Assembly (NCBI RefSeq): GCF_002128425.1
Contig: NZ_NESS01000006.1
Coordinates: 124,001 to 188,000 of the forward strand
Length of the DNA: 64,000 nucleotides
Source: Gottfriedia acidiceleris
Lineage (GTDB): Bacteria; Bacillota; Bacilli; Bacillales; Bacillaceae_G
Direction of reading: 5' to 3'
This document shows positions 16,913 to 25,765 of this stretch, in pieces. Under the pieces are notes generated by a model that searched no databases, was not told the origin of the DNA, and was given only the letters and a program-made list of their open reading frames with translations. Positions within the stretch are counted from its first letter, which is position 1; each line of letters opens with the position of its first letter. Made by a program: the position numbers and the translations under genes.

Positions 16913-18859
16913 ATGTCAAAATTGAATCCATCTGCACGGCTAAAGGTTAACCGAGATACTTTTTTTGTACCTGATTCAAATGGAGGTGTCTATTTTAGGA
17001 ATAACTTAAGTTCATTTAGAATGGAAGGTGCTTCTGTTTACCAGTGGATCGAAAAGTTACTTCCTATGTTTAACGGTGATCACTCATTAGACAATTTAAC
17101 AAATGGATTGCCTGACCAATACCGAGATAGAGTATTTGAAATTGGTGAAATTTTATATAAAAATGGCTTTGCGCGGGATGTAAGTAAGGATCATCCACAT
17201 CAATTATCTGAAGATATTTTAAACAAGTATGCAAGTCAAATTGAGTTTTTAAATTGTTTTGGGGAGTCTGGGTCCTATCGTTTTCAAACCTATCGCCAAT
17301 CCAGAGTGTTGGCAATTGGTTCTGGAACAATTGTCACTTCGCTAGTTTCAGCATTATTAGAGTCGGGGTTAGCGAAATTCCATCTTTTAATAACAAGTAC
17401 AGAAAATAACGATAAAAAACGTATAAAAGAAATTGTAGACAATGCACAGAAGACGGATAGTGAAGTCGAAGTTGTATTAATGAAGAGAGAGAAGCTTTCC
17501 TTACAAGAGATTGTATCAACTTTTGATTCGATTTTATACGTATCAGAAGATGATCGTGTTTATGAGCTTAAAATGCTTAACGAGATTTGTAAAAGAGAGA
17601 AAAAGAGATTCATTCCAGCTATTTCTTCACAAAAGATCTGTATGGCAGGACCACTAGTGACTTCAGATTCTGAAGCTTGCTTTGAATCAGCATGGAGAAG
17701 CGTTCATCAAAACATACTCTGTAAAGAGGAAGGCAACCAACCATTGTCTTCAATTACATCGGCAATGTTGGCAAATATAATGGTGTTCGAGCTATTTAAG
17801 GATATTACAAAGTCACGCGAGACAGAAAAAACTAATCAGGTTTATATTATTAATCAAGAGACGCTAGAGGGCAGTTGGCACACATTCTCTCCTCATCCAC
17901 TAGTGACTGGGAAAGCAAAAGCTAAAATAGTTCGTAATTTTAAAGAAAAGCTAGAGCAAAACAAACCTAGAGGAGATCAAAGTAAGTTATTAACTTATTT
18001 AGGTCAGTTCAATTCACAAGAAACGGGATTATTTCACGTTTGGGATGAGGGCGAATTAAATCAACTTCCGTTAGCTCAATGTCGGATTCAAGTAGTAGAT
18101 CCTCTTACAGAAGGCCCTGTAAAACTATTAACAAGTACGATTTGTACTGAGTTAACTCATGAAGAAGCACGAATAGAGGCGGGGCTTACTGGAGTTGAAA
18201 TGTATGTATCCCAAATTGCCGGTCAACTTATTAAGAACTCAGAGACAGATGTTGTAGAGTCTGTAGAACCTGGGGAATACATCGCAATAGCTACTGGTCA
18301 AACTTTTTCAGAAAGTATTTGTAGAGCCCTAAAAAAATATTTGTCTGAAGAGCTTAATAAACAAACGAGTGTTCATAAAAATCATATTCAGGAAATAAAC
18401 GCGATAAAAATTGAAGATGATTGTGCTCAATTTTATTTACAAACATTAAATACAATACATGAATCTCCAAAAATAGCATTAGGAAAAGAGATTTGTGGAT
18501 TTCCAGTAGTCTGGGTTGGTACAAAAAAAGGTTGGTATAGAAGCGTTGGTTTAAATTTAACGATTGCCTTACAAGAAGCACTTAAACAAGTACTTAAGGA
18601 GTCACAAAATAAAACCCCACTACTTGCATCAACAGCTATCCAGAGTTCGTCAGTTTTAGTGGAAGAACAGCAAATACCCGAAATTTTTATTCCTGAATCT
18701 AATCGTGCAAAACATACTGATTTATTAATCTCAGCGATGGATATTTTAAAACAGAATAATATGCAAATATTAACATTGGAGTTTGTGCTTGAATCGATTA
18801 ATATAGATGAACTTGCGGGAGTTTATGGTGTCTTGTTAAGAGAGGTGAGCTCGATTTGA
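16913..18859 (+). CDS. ThiF/E1-like azole bacteriocin maturation protein
   Basis: The ATG at 16913 is preferred (GAAGGGG 9 nt upstream; residues then read MSKLNPSARLKVNRDTFFVP), giving 648 residues. It matches the putative thiazole-containing bacteriocin maturation proteins of Bacillus heterocycloanthracin loci: a winged-helix leader-binding-like N-terminus (about 1-110), a degenerate E1/ThiF nucleotide-fold region (RVLAIGSGTIVTSLVSALL near 130) and a long C-terminal region of unknown fold. It probably helps bind precursor or the cyclodehydratase. Its stop overlaps the start of the YcaO gene (TTGA), which implies translational coupling. Confidence 0.88.
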   Translation: MSKLNPSARLKVNRDTFFVPDSNGGVYFRNNLSSFRMEGASVYQWIEKLLPMFNGDHSLDNLTNGLPDQYRDRVFEIGEILYKNGFARDVSKDHPHQLSEDILNKYASQIEFLNCFGESGSYRFQTYRQSRVLAIGSGTIVTSLVSALLESGLAKFHLLITSTENNDKKRIKEIVDNAQKTDSEVEVVLMKREKLSLQEIVSTFDSILYVSEDDRVYELKMLNEICKREKKRFIPAISSQKICMAGPLVTSDSEACFESAWRSVHQNILCKEEGNQPLSSITSAMLANIMVFELFKDITKSRETEKTNQVYIINQETLEGSWHTFSPHPLVTGKAKAKIVRNFKEKLEQNKPRGDQSKLLTYLGQFNSQETGLFHVWDEGELNQLPLAQCRIQVVDPLTEGPVKLLTSTICTELTHEEARIEAGLTGVEMYVSQIAGQLIKNSETDVVESVEPGEYIAIATGQTFSESICRALKKYLSEELNKQTSVHKNHIQEINAIKIEDDCAQFYLQTLNTIHESPKIALGKEICGFPVVWVGTKKGWYRSVGLNLTIALQEALKQVLKESQNKTPLLASTAIQSSSVLVEEQQIPEIFIPESNRAKHTDLLISAMDILKQNNMQILTLEFVLESINIDELAGVYGVLLREVSSI

Positions 18860-20799
18860 ATTCAACGGTTACCATTTTTGGAGAGGGATTATTAAGTAAA
18901 TACACATCAGAAATTCTTTTAAATAAATATAAAATAGTTCACCAGAAAGATTTAGAGTCGAAGGTTTCTGAGGATACTAGTTTAATACTTTTTTTGGATG
19001 ACGCATGGAACCCTAAAGTATATGAAAAAGCAGATGAAATTTTTAGAACAGGAACTGTTCCATGGCTACGTGCTTGTGTTTCATTTGGAGAAGGTGTAAT
19101 CGGACCTTTAGTACATCCAGGGCAAAAAGGATGTATAAAGTGTGCCGATTTTAGACGTCTAATGGCTGGTAGAGAGCGCAGAGAAATGCTAGAAATAGAT
19201 CATCAGTTATTAGATGGTGATGGAATATCGGACGATGTATGGGGAACAAGAACGGGACTTTTACAAATGGCTTACTTAATTGCTGCTGAAGTAGAGAAAT
19301 TTATGAACGGTAAAGAAACTCGTCTAGAGGAACGAATTTTTTTATTAAATATGAAAACATTCAAAAGCTCTAATCACTTTTTTTTACCAAACCCGCTCTG
19401 CCCAATATGTGGTGAATTAGAAGATGATACTTCTGATTCGGCGATTATTTCACTTGAGCCTAGTATGAAAGTTTCTCCAACTAGTTATCGTAGTCGTTCA
19501 ATGGATGAATTAAAAAAAGTGTTAGTTAATGACTATTTAGGTCAAAAGACAGGTTTTTTAAATGGTAAGGCATATGATCTAACCACTCCATTTGCAGATG
19601 TGGTTGTAAACTTACCGTTACTTCAAGGGGATGAAGGTACAGCAGGACGTACATTATCATATGAATCTAGTGAATTAACTGCCATTTTGGAGGGCCTAGA
19701 AAGGTATTGCGGTCTTACTCCACGAGGAAAAAAAACGGTAGTACATGATAGTTATAACAACGTAAAAGATTATGCAATTAATCCCGAAATTGTTGGTACG
19801 CATTCAAAAGAGCAATATGCTCTGCCGCATTTCCCATTTAAGGCGTTTAATCCTAAACGGAAGATCGATTGGGTATGGGGCTATTCATTTATGAAGGAAA
19901 AGCCGATTCTTGTACCAGAGTTGCTTTCATACTATAGTCTAGGGTGCGGTCACGGTTATGTGTATGAAACTTCTAATGGATGTGCTTTAGGAGGCAGCTT
20001 AGAAGAAGCTATATTCTACGGTATTTTGGAAATTGTTGAACGGGATTCATTCTTAATGACTTGGTATGCTCAGTTGCCTCTTCCTCGACTTGATCCAAAA
20101 TCGGCTAAAGATCAAGAGCTCGATTTAATGATTGAACGCATGCGCTTGGTCGGAGGATATGATCTTCATTTATTTAATTCGACGATGGAGAATGGAATTC
20201 CAAGTATTGTTGCCATTGCAAAAAATCGAAAAGAACATGGATTAAATCTCATTTGTGCAGCAGGTGCTCATCTAGATCCGGTTCGGGCAGTTAAAAGCGC
20301 AGTGCATGAGTTAGCTGGAATGATGTTAACATTGGATAAAAAGTTTGAAGAAAATTACGTTCAAAATATGAAAATGCTTTTAGATAATAACCTTGTTAAG
20401 CAAATGGATGACCATGGAATGTTATATGGTTTACGTCAAGCAGAGGAGCGTTTGAAGTTTTTATTAGATGATAACCGTCCATTAAAAACTTTTGAGGAAG
20501 AATTTAAATGGAATACGAACCATCTGGATTTGACGAATGATCTTAAGGATATTCTTCAAGTATTTAAACAATTAAATCTTGATGTGATTGTAGTTGATCA
20601 AACTACACCTGAAATCAAAAGAAATGGATTATCTTGTGTAAAAGTCTTAATTCCAGGGATGTTGCCTATGACATTCGGCCATCATCTAAAGCGATTGAAT
20701 GGACTTGATCGAGTGTTGAAAGTTCCTGTTAAAATGGGCTATACGAAGAAGCCGCTAAAGCCGGAGCAGCTCAATCCATATCCGCACCCGTTCCCATAG
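18856..20799 (+). CDS. TOMM cyclodehydratase: leader-peptide-binding domain fused to YcaO
   Basis: Starts at TTG 18856 behind GAGGTGAGC and overlaps the upstream stop. The 647-residue protein has an ocin-ThiF-like N-terminal part (about 1-200) with two Cys pairs, CIKC and CPIC, that likely hold zinc, and a YcaO domain (about 215-647) with the ATP-binding segments LEGLERYCG, EAIFYGILEIVERDSF and AVKSAVHELAG. It ends in the proline-rich PYPHPFP tail needed for YcaO catalysis in azole-forming enzymes. It activates amide backbones with ATP so that Cys side chains form thiazolines in the precursor encoded at 16518. Confidence 0.95.
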   Translation: MNSTVTIFGEGLLSKYTSEILLNKYKIVHQKDLESKVSEDTSLILFLDDAWNPKVYEKADEIFRTGTVPWLRACVSFGEGVIGPLVHPGQKGCIKCADFRRLMAGRERREMLEIDHQLLDGDGISDDVWGTRTGLLQMAYLIAAEVEKFMNGKETRLEERIFLLNMKTFKSSNHFFLPNPLCPICGELEDDTSDSAIISLEPSMKVSPTSYRSRSMDELKKVLVNDYLGQKTGFLNGKAYDLTTPFADVVVNLPLLQGDEGTAGRTLSYESSELTAILEGLERYCGLTPRGKKTVVHDSYNNVKDYAINPEIVGTHSKEQYALPHFPFKAFNPKRKIDWVWGYSFMKEKPILVPELLSYYSLGCGHGYVYETSNGCALGGSLEEAIFYGILEIVERDSFLMTWYAQLPLPRLDPKSAKDQELDLMIERMRLVGGYDLHLFNSTMENGIPSIVAIAKNRKEHGLNLICAAGAHLDPVRAVKSAVHELAGMMLTLDKKFEENYVQNMKMLLDNNLVKQMDDHGMLYGLRQAEERLKFLLDDNRPLKTFEEEFKWNTNHLDLTNDLKDILQVFKQLNLDVIVVDQTTPEIKRNGLSCVKVLIPGMLPMTFGHHLKRLNGLDRVLKVPVKMGYTKKPLKPEQLNPYPHPFP

Positions 20800-20822
20800 G
20801 TGGTGTATTAGGAGGTAATTGG

Positions 20823-22397
20823 ATGAGTTTACAAACATTTCTACACAATCTTCATTTTGATATTGAAAAGGCAAATCAATCGGATTGGGAAGTTGATTGG
20901 GAAGATGCTCCTCTAACTTATAAACTTTATAAAGATTTACCTACTATTCCACTTTCTCTTAACGTTCCATTATCCTTAAAAGAAAAAAGGAACGCATTCG
21001 AGCCGAATTTAGATGAAATTGGCTATTTTCTATGGTATGTATATGGATTAAACCAATTAGCTCAAACAGCATTTACTTCCGGTTCCAACGAAATAGTTAA
21101 TATGATGTCTTCAAACCGAAGATTCATCCCCTCTGGTGGAGGATTGTATCCGAATGAATTGTATATATATCTTAAGTCCAATCAAGTTTCTTCGGGGATT
21201 TATCATTATGATGTAGCTAGGCATTGCTTAGTTTTATTAAGAGAAGGAAATTTTGATTCTTATGTATCAAGAGCTTTAGGAAATAGGTGTGATCTACCAA
21301 AGTGTTTTAGTACTATTTTTATTTCAACAATGTTTTGGAAAAATTTCTTTAAGTACAATAATTTTTCTTATCGGCTCCAAGGGTTAGATTGCGGAGTACT
21401 AATTGGACAGATTTTAGAGATGGCTCAATGCTTTGGGTTTAAAGCTGGAGTATATTACCAGTTTCTAGATCAAGCTATCAACCACTTAATCGGTGTAAAC
21501 GAACGTGAGGAAAGTGTGTACGGAGTAATTCCGCTCTCTATTGAAGAATCTACCTTGATTTCAAAAGATAATATAAAAAGTAAAAATTACAATTCAACGG
21601 ATCTAAGCAGAGAGTTACAGGCAATTTCACATAAATATTTAGTAAAATCGAAAAAGATTAGAGAGTTCCCGATGCTAATTAAACTGAATAAAGTATCGAT
21701 GATCGAATCGACTCAAACATTTAGAAAAGTTGATGAAAGTGTGGACTCTTTAGATGTACGACATCGAATAATTTTACCTAAAGTGGATCGTCTATCCTAT
21801 GATTTAGCTAGCGTATGTAAAGAACGGTTTTCACCTGAACTGGACTATGTTTTACGTCCTGTTAGTCAAATAAACTTAGCAACATTACTTAAAGAGGCGA
21901 CAGCATCCTTCTCATATATAAATGATTTAGATGACTCCTTTAAAACAAATAAAAACCGGCTAAAGTTATATTTATGTTTGTATAACGTTGAAGGGATTAA
22001 CAATGGTGCTTATTATTATGATGATCAAACGCATACGCTAGTACAAATAAAATTAGGCGATCATCGTATGCAACTCCAAAGTGGAATGAATGCTCCTACC
22101 GTCAATTTATTCCAAGTGCCAATCTGTATACATGTAGTGGATAATAAGGAACATATAAAATCAACACATAGTTATAGAGGCTACCGGATTCAACAGATGG
22201 AAGCTGGCATAATGATTCAGCGTTTACTAATAATCGCATCAGCATTAGGAATGGGGGGGCATCCACTACTTGGATATAATGTAAAATTATGCGATGAGTT
22301 ATACCAATTAGAAGAACTAGGAAAAACAAGTTTAATTCAAATTCCAATAGGTCATTATCGAAATCGACCTTGGTTAAAAGGAAATTTGCATAGTTAA
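20823..22397 (+). CDS. SagB/ThcOx-family FMN-dependent azoline dehydrogenase
   Basis: A 524-residue protein of two nitroreductase-like halves. The first (about 95-245) holds RRFIPSGGGLYPNELYIYL, GIYHYD and a CGVLIGQILEMAQCFGF segment; the second (about 335-520) repeats this with GAYYYDDQTHTLVQI and RGYRIQQMEAGIMIQRLLIIASALGMGG. Such proteins use FMN to oxidise thiazolines to thiazoles. It begins 23 nt after the YcaO stop with AGGAGGT upstream, and ends the maturation operon. No transporter, protease or clear immunity gene follows. Confidence 0.92.
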   Translation: MSLQTFLHNLHFDIEKANQSDWEVDWEDAPLTYKLYKDLPTIPLSLNVPLSLKEKRNAFEPNLDEIGYFLWYVYGLNQLAQTAFTSGSNEIVNMMSSNRRFIPSGGGLYPNELYIYLKSNQVSSGIYHYDVARHCLVLLREGNFDSYVSRALGNRCDLPKCFSTIFISTMFWKNFFKYNNFSYRLQGLDCGVLIGQILEMAQCFGFKAGVYYQFLDQAINHLIGVNEREESVYGVIPLSIEESTLISKDNIKSKNYNSTDLSRELQAISHKYLVKSKKIREFPMLIKLNKVSMIESTQTFRKVDESVDSLDVRHRIILPKVDRLSYDLASVCKERFSPELDYVLRPVSQINLATLLKEATASFSYINDLDDSFKTNKNRLKLYLCLYNVEGINNGAYYYDDQTHTLVQIKLGDHRMQLQSGMNAPTVNLFQVPICIHVVDNKEHIKSTHSYRGYRIQQMEAGIMIQRLLIIASALGMGGHPLLGYNVKLCDELYQLEELGKTSLIQIPIGHYRNRPWLKGNLHS

Positions 22398-22440
22398 TAC
22401 ATTTTGGTTTTAAGATTGTTAATTAAAAAGTTCAAAACTA

Positions 22441-22475
22441 AAACAAGGATACTTTCTGGTATTCTTGTTTTTTTG
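22441..22475 (+). terminator. Terminator of the RiPP maturation operon
   Basis: AAACAAGGATAC pairs with GTATTCTTGTTT (one G-T pair) and is followed by TTTTTTG, about 45 nt after the sagB-type gene. Confidence 0.88.
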
Positions 22476-22677
22476 TTACAGTTTATAACATATATAAAGA
22501 ATAAACTTAGAGAGTAAATTTTGAAGTAATGAATCTACAAAACCCAATGGTAGCGCGGGCTAAATGCTCAATCGACATATATAGACATACAAAAGTCTCG
22601 GAAATTAGATCGAATAGTTCTTTCGAATTAAAATTATATAGTATACTTAATTTTAGTTATTATCTAAATATAAAATA

Positions 22678-22704
22678 AAAAAACCTTCCAAAAGAAGGTT
22701 TTTT
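22678..22704 (-). terminator. Terminator of the small membrane protein gene
   Basis: AAAAAACCTTC / GAAGGTTTTTT hairpin with a CAAAA loop, just downstream of the minus-strand gene ending at 22719; T-rich on both sides, so it may also stop leftover plus-strand transcripts. Confidence 0.85.
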
Positions 22705-22718
22705 ATTTTTGAAAAAAT

Positions 22719-22886
22719 TTAGCGTAAAAATCCCCAAAGAAGAATTGGCGTAATTAAAAAAGTATAAAGTAAAAACTGAAGTATAATAATCGGTGCAATT
22801 TCTTTAAAATCTTCAGCCCAAAATTTAGCAACACCAGCAGTTATAGCTAGTTCTAATAAGGGACCAAAGCAAATTAACCATTTCAT
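22719..22886 (-). CDS. 55-residue membrane protein next to the RiPP operon
   Basis: ATG at 22886-22884 with AGGAG upstream opens a 55-codon frame: MKWLICFGPLLELAITAGVA at the start, then KFWAEDFKE and a second hydrophobic helix ending LLWGFLR. Two membrane segments with a short charged loop. It converges on the bacteriocin operon and has its own terminator. No family is recognised. Its size and position make it a candidate immunity or unrelated small membrane protein; this is a guess from context. Confidence 0.65.
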   Translation of the reverse strand: MKWLICFGPLLELAITAGVAKFWAEDFKEIAPIIILQFLLYTFLITPILLWGFLR

Positions 22887-23290
22887 ATTTTATTCTCCTG
22901 TATATAGATTCTTGGATGGATTTGCCTTTTTTGAGAAAATTCTTCCTAAAAAAATCTTTAAACAAATAGGTTATATGTCTACCAATAAAATTATATTAAC
23001 ACAATTTTAAAATTGTTATAAATACTATTTTTTAACATAACATATAATTAAAAAAAATGTCAGATTATAAAACTTTTTGTATAATTAAATCGTCTATTTT
23101 AAGTAAAACAAAATATAAAAATTTTTATGGTTAGGTTTTGCTTATTGTTTAATGTTGATTTTTAGTAGTTTGATTAAAAGAATTCGTGACGATACTAGAG
23201 CAATACAACTTTGATCAACTATTAAATTTTTTCGAAACAATCAATTGAAGAAATGATAAAAAGGATAGAAATAATAGGAGGAGAAAACCA
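22887..23290. other. Intergenic region before the carboxypeptidase gene
   Basis: About 400 bp of very AT-rich sequence holding the divergent promoters of the small membrane protein and the carboxypeptidase. No gene, hairpin or operator was convincing. Confidence 0.5.
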
Positions 23291-24097
23291 TTGTCCAGAA
23301 GTGAAAAAAATCGTAGAAAGAAACCAATTATAGGAATTGCAATTTCTTTAGTATTAGTAGCTGGTGTTGCAGGTACACTTTATGAAAAAAACAAAGAACC
23401 TAATACGATTGTTATAAAGAAGAATGCTAAAGTTAAAACAGATATTGTAAAAAATGATAACGTACTTAATTTTCCAGATTATTATAAAACAACGAAAGAA
23501 GATGAATCTGGATTATTAGAAGTGTTAAACGTTGATTCAAATTTAGTATTAGTTAATAAAGATCGAAAGTTACCAGATGGTTATGAACCAAACGATCTTA
23601 TCTATCCATCAATAAAATTAAATGGAGCAGTAAAAGAAAAAACTAGAATGAGAAGCGAAGCTGGACATGCATTAGAGAAGTTATTTGCTGGTGCATCTTC
23701 AGATGGTTATACGTTAACTGCAATATCTGGATATCGTTCGTACGATCGCCAAGTTTCTTTATACAATAATTACATTTCTACACATGGCGAGGAATGGACT
23801 AAAGCATATAGTGCACTTCCAGGAACGAGTGAGCATCAGACTGGATTAGCGATAGATGTTTCTTCACCGTCTTTTGGTAATGCTTTAGAAGTTGATTTTG
23901 CTAAAACGCCTGAAGGAAAATGGTTAGCAGAACATGCACATGAATACGGCTTTATTATTCGTTATCCAGAAGATAAAGTAGACATAACAAACTATCACTA
24001 TGAGCCATGGCATATTCGATACGTTGGAAAAGAATACGCTACTTATTTATATACGCATCATCTTGCACTTGAAGAAGCGATGCCAGCTAAAAAATAA
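23291..24097 (+). CDS. VanY/LdcB-like D-alanyl-D-alanine carboxypeptidase (peptidase family M15B)
   Basis: Starts at TTG behind AGGAGGAG. The 268-residue protein has a basic cytoplasmic tip (SRSEKNRRKKP), one membrane anchor (about 13-30) and an extracellular zinc peptidase domain: GYRSYDRQVSLY, the zinc ligands in SEHQTGLAIDV, and the catalytic/zinc segment YEPWHIRYVG. It trims the terminal D-Ala (or acts on tetrapeptides) of peptidoglycan stems. Length and layout match Bacillus DacY/VanY-type enzymes. Single-gene unit ended by a strong terminator shared with the convergent regulator. Confidence 0.92.
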   Translation: MSRSEKNRRKKPIIGIAISLVLVAGVAGTLYEKNKEPNTIVIKKNAKVKTDIVKNDNVLNFPDYYKTTKEDESGLLEVLNVDSNLVLVNKDRKLPDGYEPNDLIYPSIKLNGAVKEKTRMRSEAGHALEKLFAGASSDGYTLTAISGYRSYDRQVSLYNNYISTHGEEWTKAYSALPGTSEHQTGLAIDVSSPSFGNALEVDFAKTPEGKWLAEHAHEYGFIIRYPEDKVDITNYHYEPWHIRYVGKEYATYLYTHHLALEEAMPAKK

Positions 24098-24102
24098 TAA
24101 TA

Positions 24103-24139
24103 AAAAGGCATGTCTCATTTAGTTTGAGACATGCCTTTT
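24103..24139. terminator. Bidirectional terminator
   Basis: A perfect 15-bp stem, AAAAGGCATGTCTCA with TGAGACATGCCTTTT and a 7-nt loop, between the convergent carboxypeptidase and XRE/TPR regulator genes. Confidence 0.92.
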
Positions 24140-24144
24140 ACTAT

Positions 24145-25365
24145 CTACTGATTGATTAGTGTATTCGCCATACTTAATGCTTTACGGGTTTGTTTTTGTT
24201 TAATGTAATAGTTAAACAATTCTTTTTCCGACTGATTGATTAAATAAACGAAACCTACTTTTTTGAAAAATGGTAATGAATATTCGGCCAAGTATTGATG
24301 ATATTCTTGTTCTTTTTTCAAGATTAAAAGGTCTAATAAGGTGAATAGGTTGATAAAAAGTTTGTCGTTTTTCTTGATAGCTATATCAAGCCCTTCACTT
24401 ACAAACTGTAATAACTCACCCTTAGGTAATAGTTCACCATAGTATGAGCTTCGTATAAATCCTTCTAGAGAAAGTAAATACGGTACAGACTTAGAATCTT
24501 TCAATTTCATAGACTCAAAATAGTATTTTTTTGCTAAATCATAATTTTTTCTTCGGTAATATTCGAAGGCCAAATTATGATACACCCTTGCTTTTCGGTC
24601 TGATGATCTACAAATTTCACAGCTTTGAATTAAGTTTTCAAATCTTTTAATCGTCTCAGTAAATTCTTCATTATCTTTAACTTGTATTAGCATAAGCATT
24701 TCTGAATCGATTACTCGAAGATAGGAATTAATATTTTTAAAATACTGACGTGCTTTGTCAGCATAAAAATAAGCCATTACGGGCATTTCATTAGAATGGT
24801 AAGCTGATGCTAAATGATAATAATATTCTTCATTTGTATACTCTGCATTATTAATTTTCTTCAAAACTTTCATAGCAAGTAAAGGTTCATGGTTCGTTAA
24901 GTGATAAATACCTAACACATGTCTAAAAAGATTTATTTCATAAGGTGACAATTTATGCTTCATTTTTTTTATTTCATCAATGAGCTCTTTTGCTTCATTC
25001 ATTAAATTACGAATTAATAAATATCTGATACGAAGTAAATTATATTGATTAATATAATTTGAAATTTGAATCAACTCTTCCTGCTCAAGTTCAAGGTTGA
25101 TTTCTTCTATTTCGTCGAATAGCTGCATTACAATAGCCTGCTGCCAACTATTTATACGCATTTTTATATTTTTTAATTTTGAAATCTCTTTTTCGATTTT
25201 TATTCCAAGTCGATCAGATAGTAGGGTTATTATTTCATGTGCATACTCAGTTTGAGATCTTTCTATTTTACTAATATGAGTACTAGAACAAATTCCTTTC
25301 CCTAACTGTTCTTGTGTCATCTGAGATTTTTCACGATAATATTTTATGATTTTCCCCTCATACAT
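24145..25365 (-). CDS. XRE-family regulator with TPR-like domain (RNPP/PlcR-like architecture)
   Basis: A 406-residue protein with an N-terminal helix-turn-helix (about 6-60, SQMTQEQLGKGICSSTHISKIE) followed by a purely helical region with TPR-like helix pairs (for example AFEYYRRKNYDLAKKYYFESM near 275). This is the layout of peptide-responsive regulators such as PlcR, NprR and Rgg, where the TPR part binds a secreted signal peptide. No PapR-like peptide gene lies downstream; a terminator follows at once. It is divergent from the large S8 protease gene, a possible target. Whether a peptide controls it is inference. Confidence 0.85.
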   Translation of the reverse strand: MYEGKIIKYYREKSQMTQEQLGKGICSSTHISKIERSQTEYAHEIITLLSDRLGIKIEKEISKLKNIKMRINSWQQAIVMQLFDEIEEINLELEQEELIQISNYINQYNLLRIRYLLIRNLMNEAKELIDEIKKMKHKLSPYEINLFRHVLGIYHLTNHEPLLAMKVLKKINNAEYTNEEYYYHLASAYHSNEMPVMAYFYADKARQYFKNINSYLRVIDSEMLMLIQVKDNEEFTETIKRFENLIQSCEICRSSDRKARVYHNLAFEYYRRKNYDLAKKYYFESMKLKDSKSVPYLLSLEGFIRSSYYGELLPKGELLQFVSEGLDIAIKKNDKLFINLFTLLDLLILKKEQEYHQYLAEYSLPFFKKVGFVYLINQSEKELFNYYIKQKQTRKALSMANTLINQ

Positions 25366-25484
25366 AACAAATTTCTCCCTTTAGAAAATCTTTTTATTAA
25401 AAGTTTGAGCAGTAGAAAACCAGCAATTCCCCCAAGTGAATAATAAAAATTTCTATTGAATTTAAATGATTTTCTTCCAAACAT
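25344..25484 (-). CDS. Possible 46-residue small protein overlapping the XRE/TPR regulator start
   Basis: ATG at 25484-25482 opens a frame MFGRKSFKFNRNFYYSLGG, followed by a hydrophobic stretch IAGFLLLKLLI and basic residues. It overlaps the first 22 nt of the regulator in another frame. No ribosome binding site is visible. It could be chance; it is kept because a short amphipathic peptide beside a TPR regulator is worth noting. Confidence 0.2.
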   Translation of the reverse strand: MFGRKSFKFNRNFYYSLGGIAGFLLLKLLIKRFSKGRNLLCMRGKS

Positions 25485-25765
25485 AATCTATAAATCAACA
25501 AATTTAGTAAAATATGAGACTTTAACTGTAAAAAGAATAATTAATTATGATTTTTAATGGCGAAAAATAGAATATAAATGAAAATTTTGTTTGAAATAAC
25601 CCCCATTTACCATGAAAAATAGCTAAATTACAATTAAATTGTTAGACTTATCTAATTATTCTAATTCTTATTTTAACATTTTTTTTATCGGATGAATGAT
25701 ATAGATTTATCCACTTAATCATTTTTTTACTTATTTAACTAAAGCAAGTAGAAGGGAGCATGCAA
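25485..25765. other. Intergenic region between regulator and S8 protease
   Basis: Very AT-rich divergent promoter region. No clear operator palindrome was found; the ribosome binding site AAGGGAG of the protease lies at 25752-25758. Confidence 0.45.
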
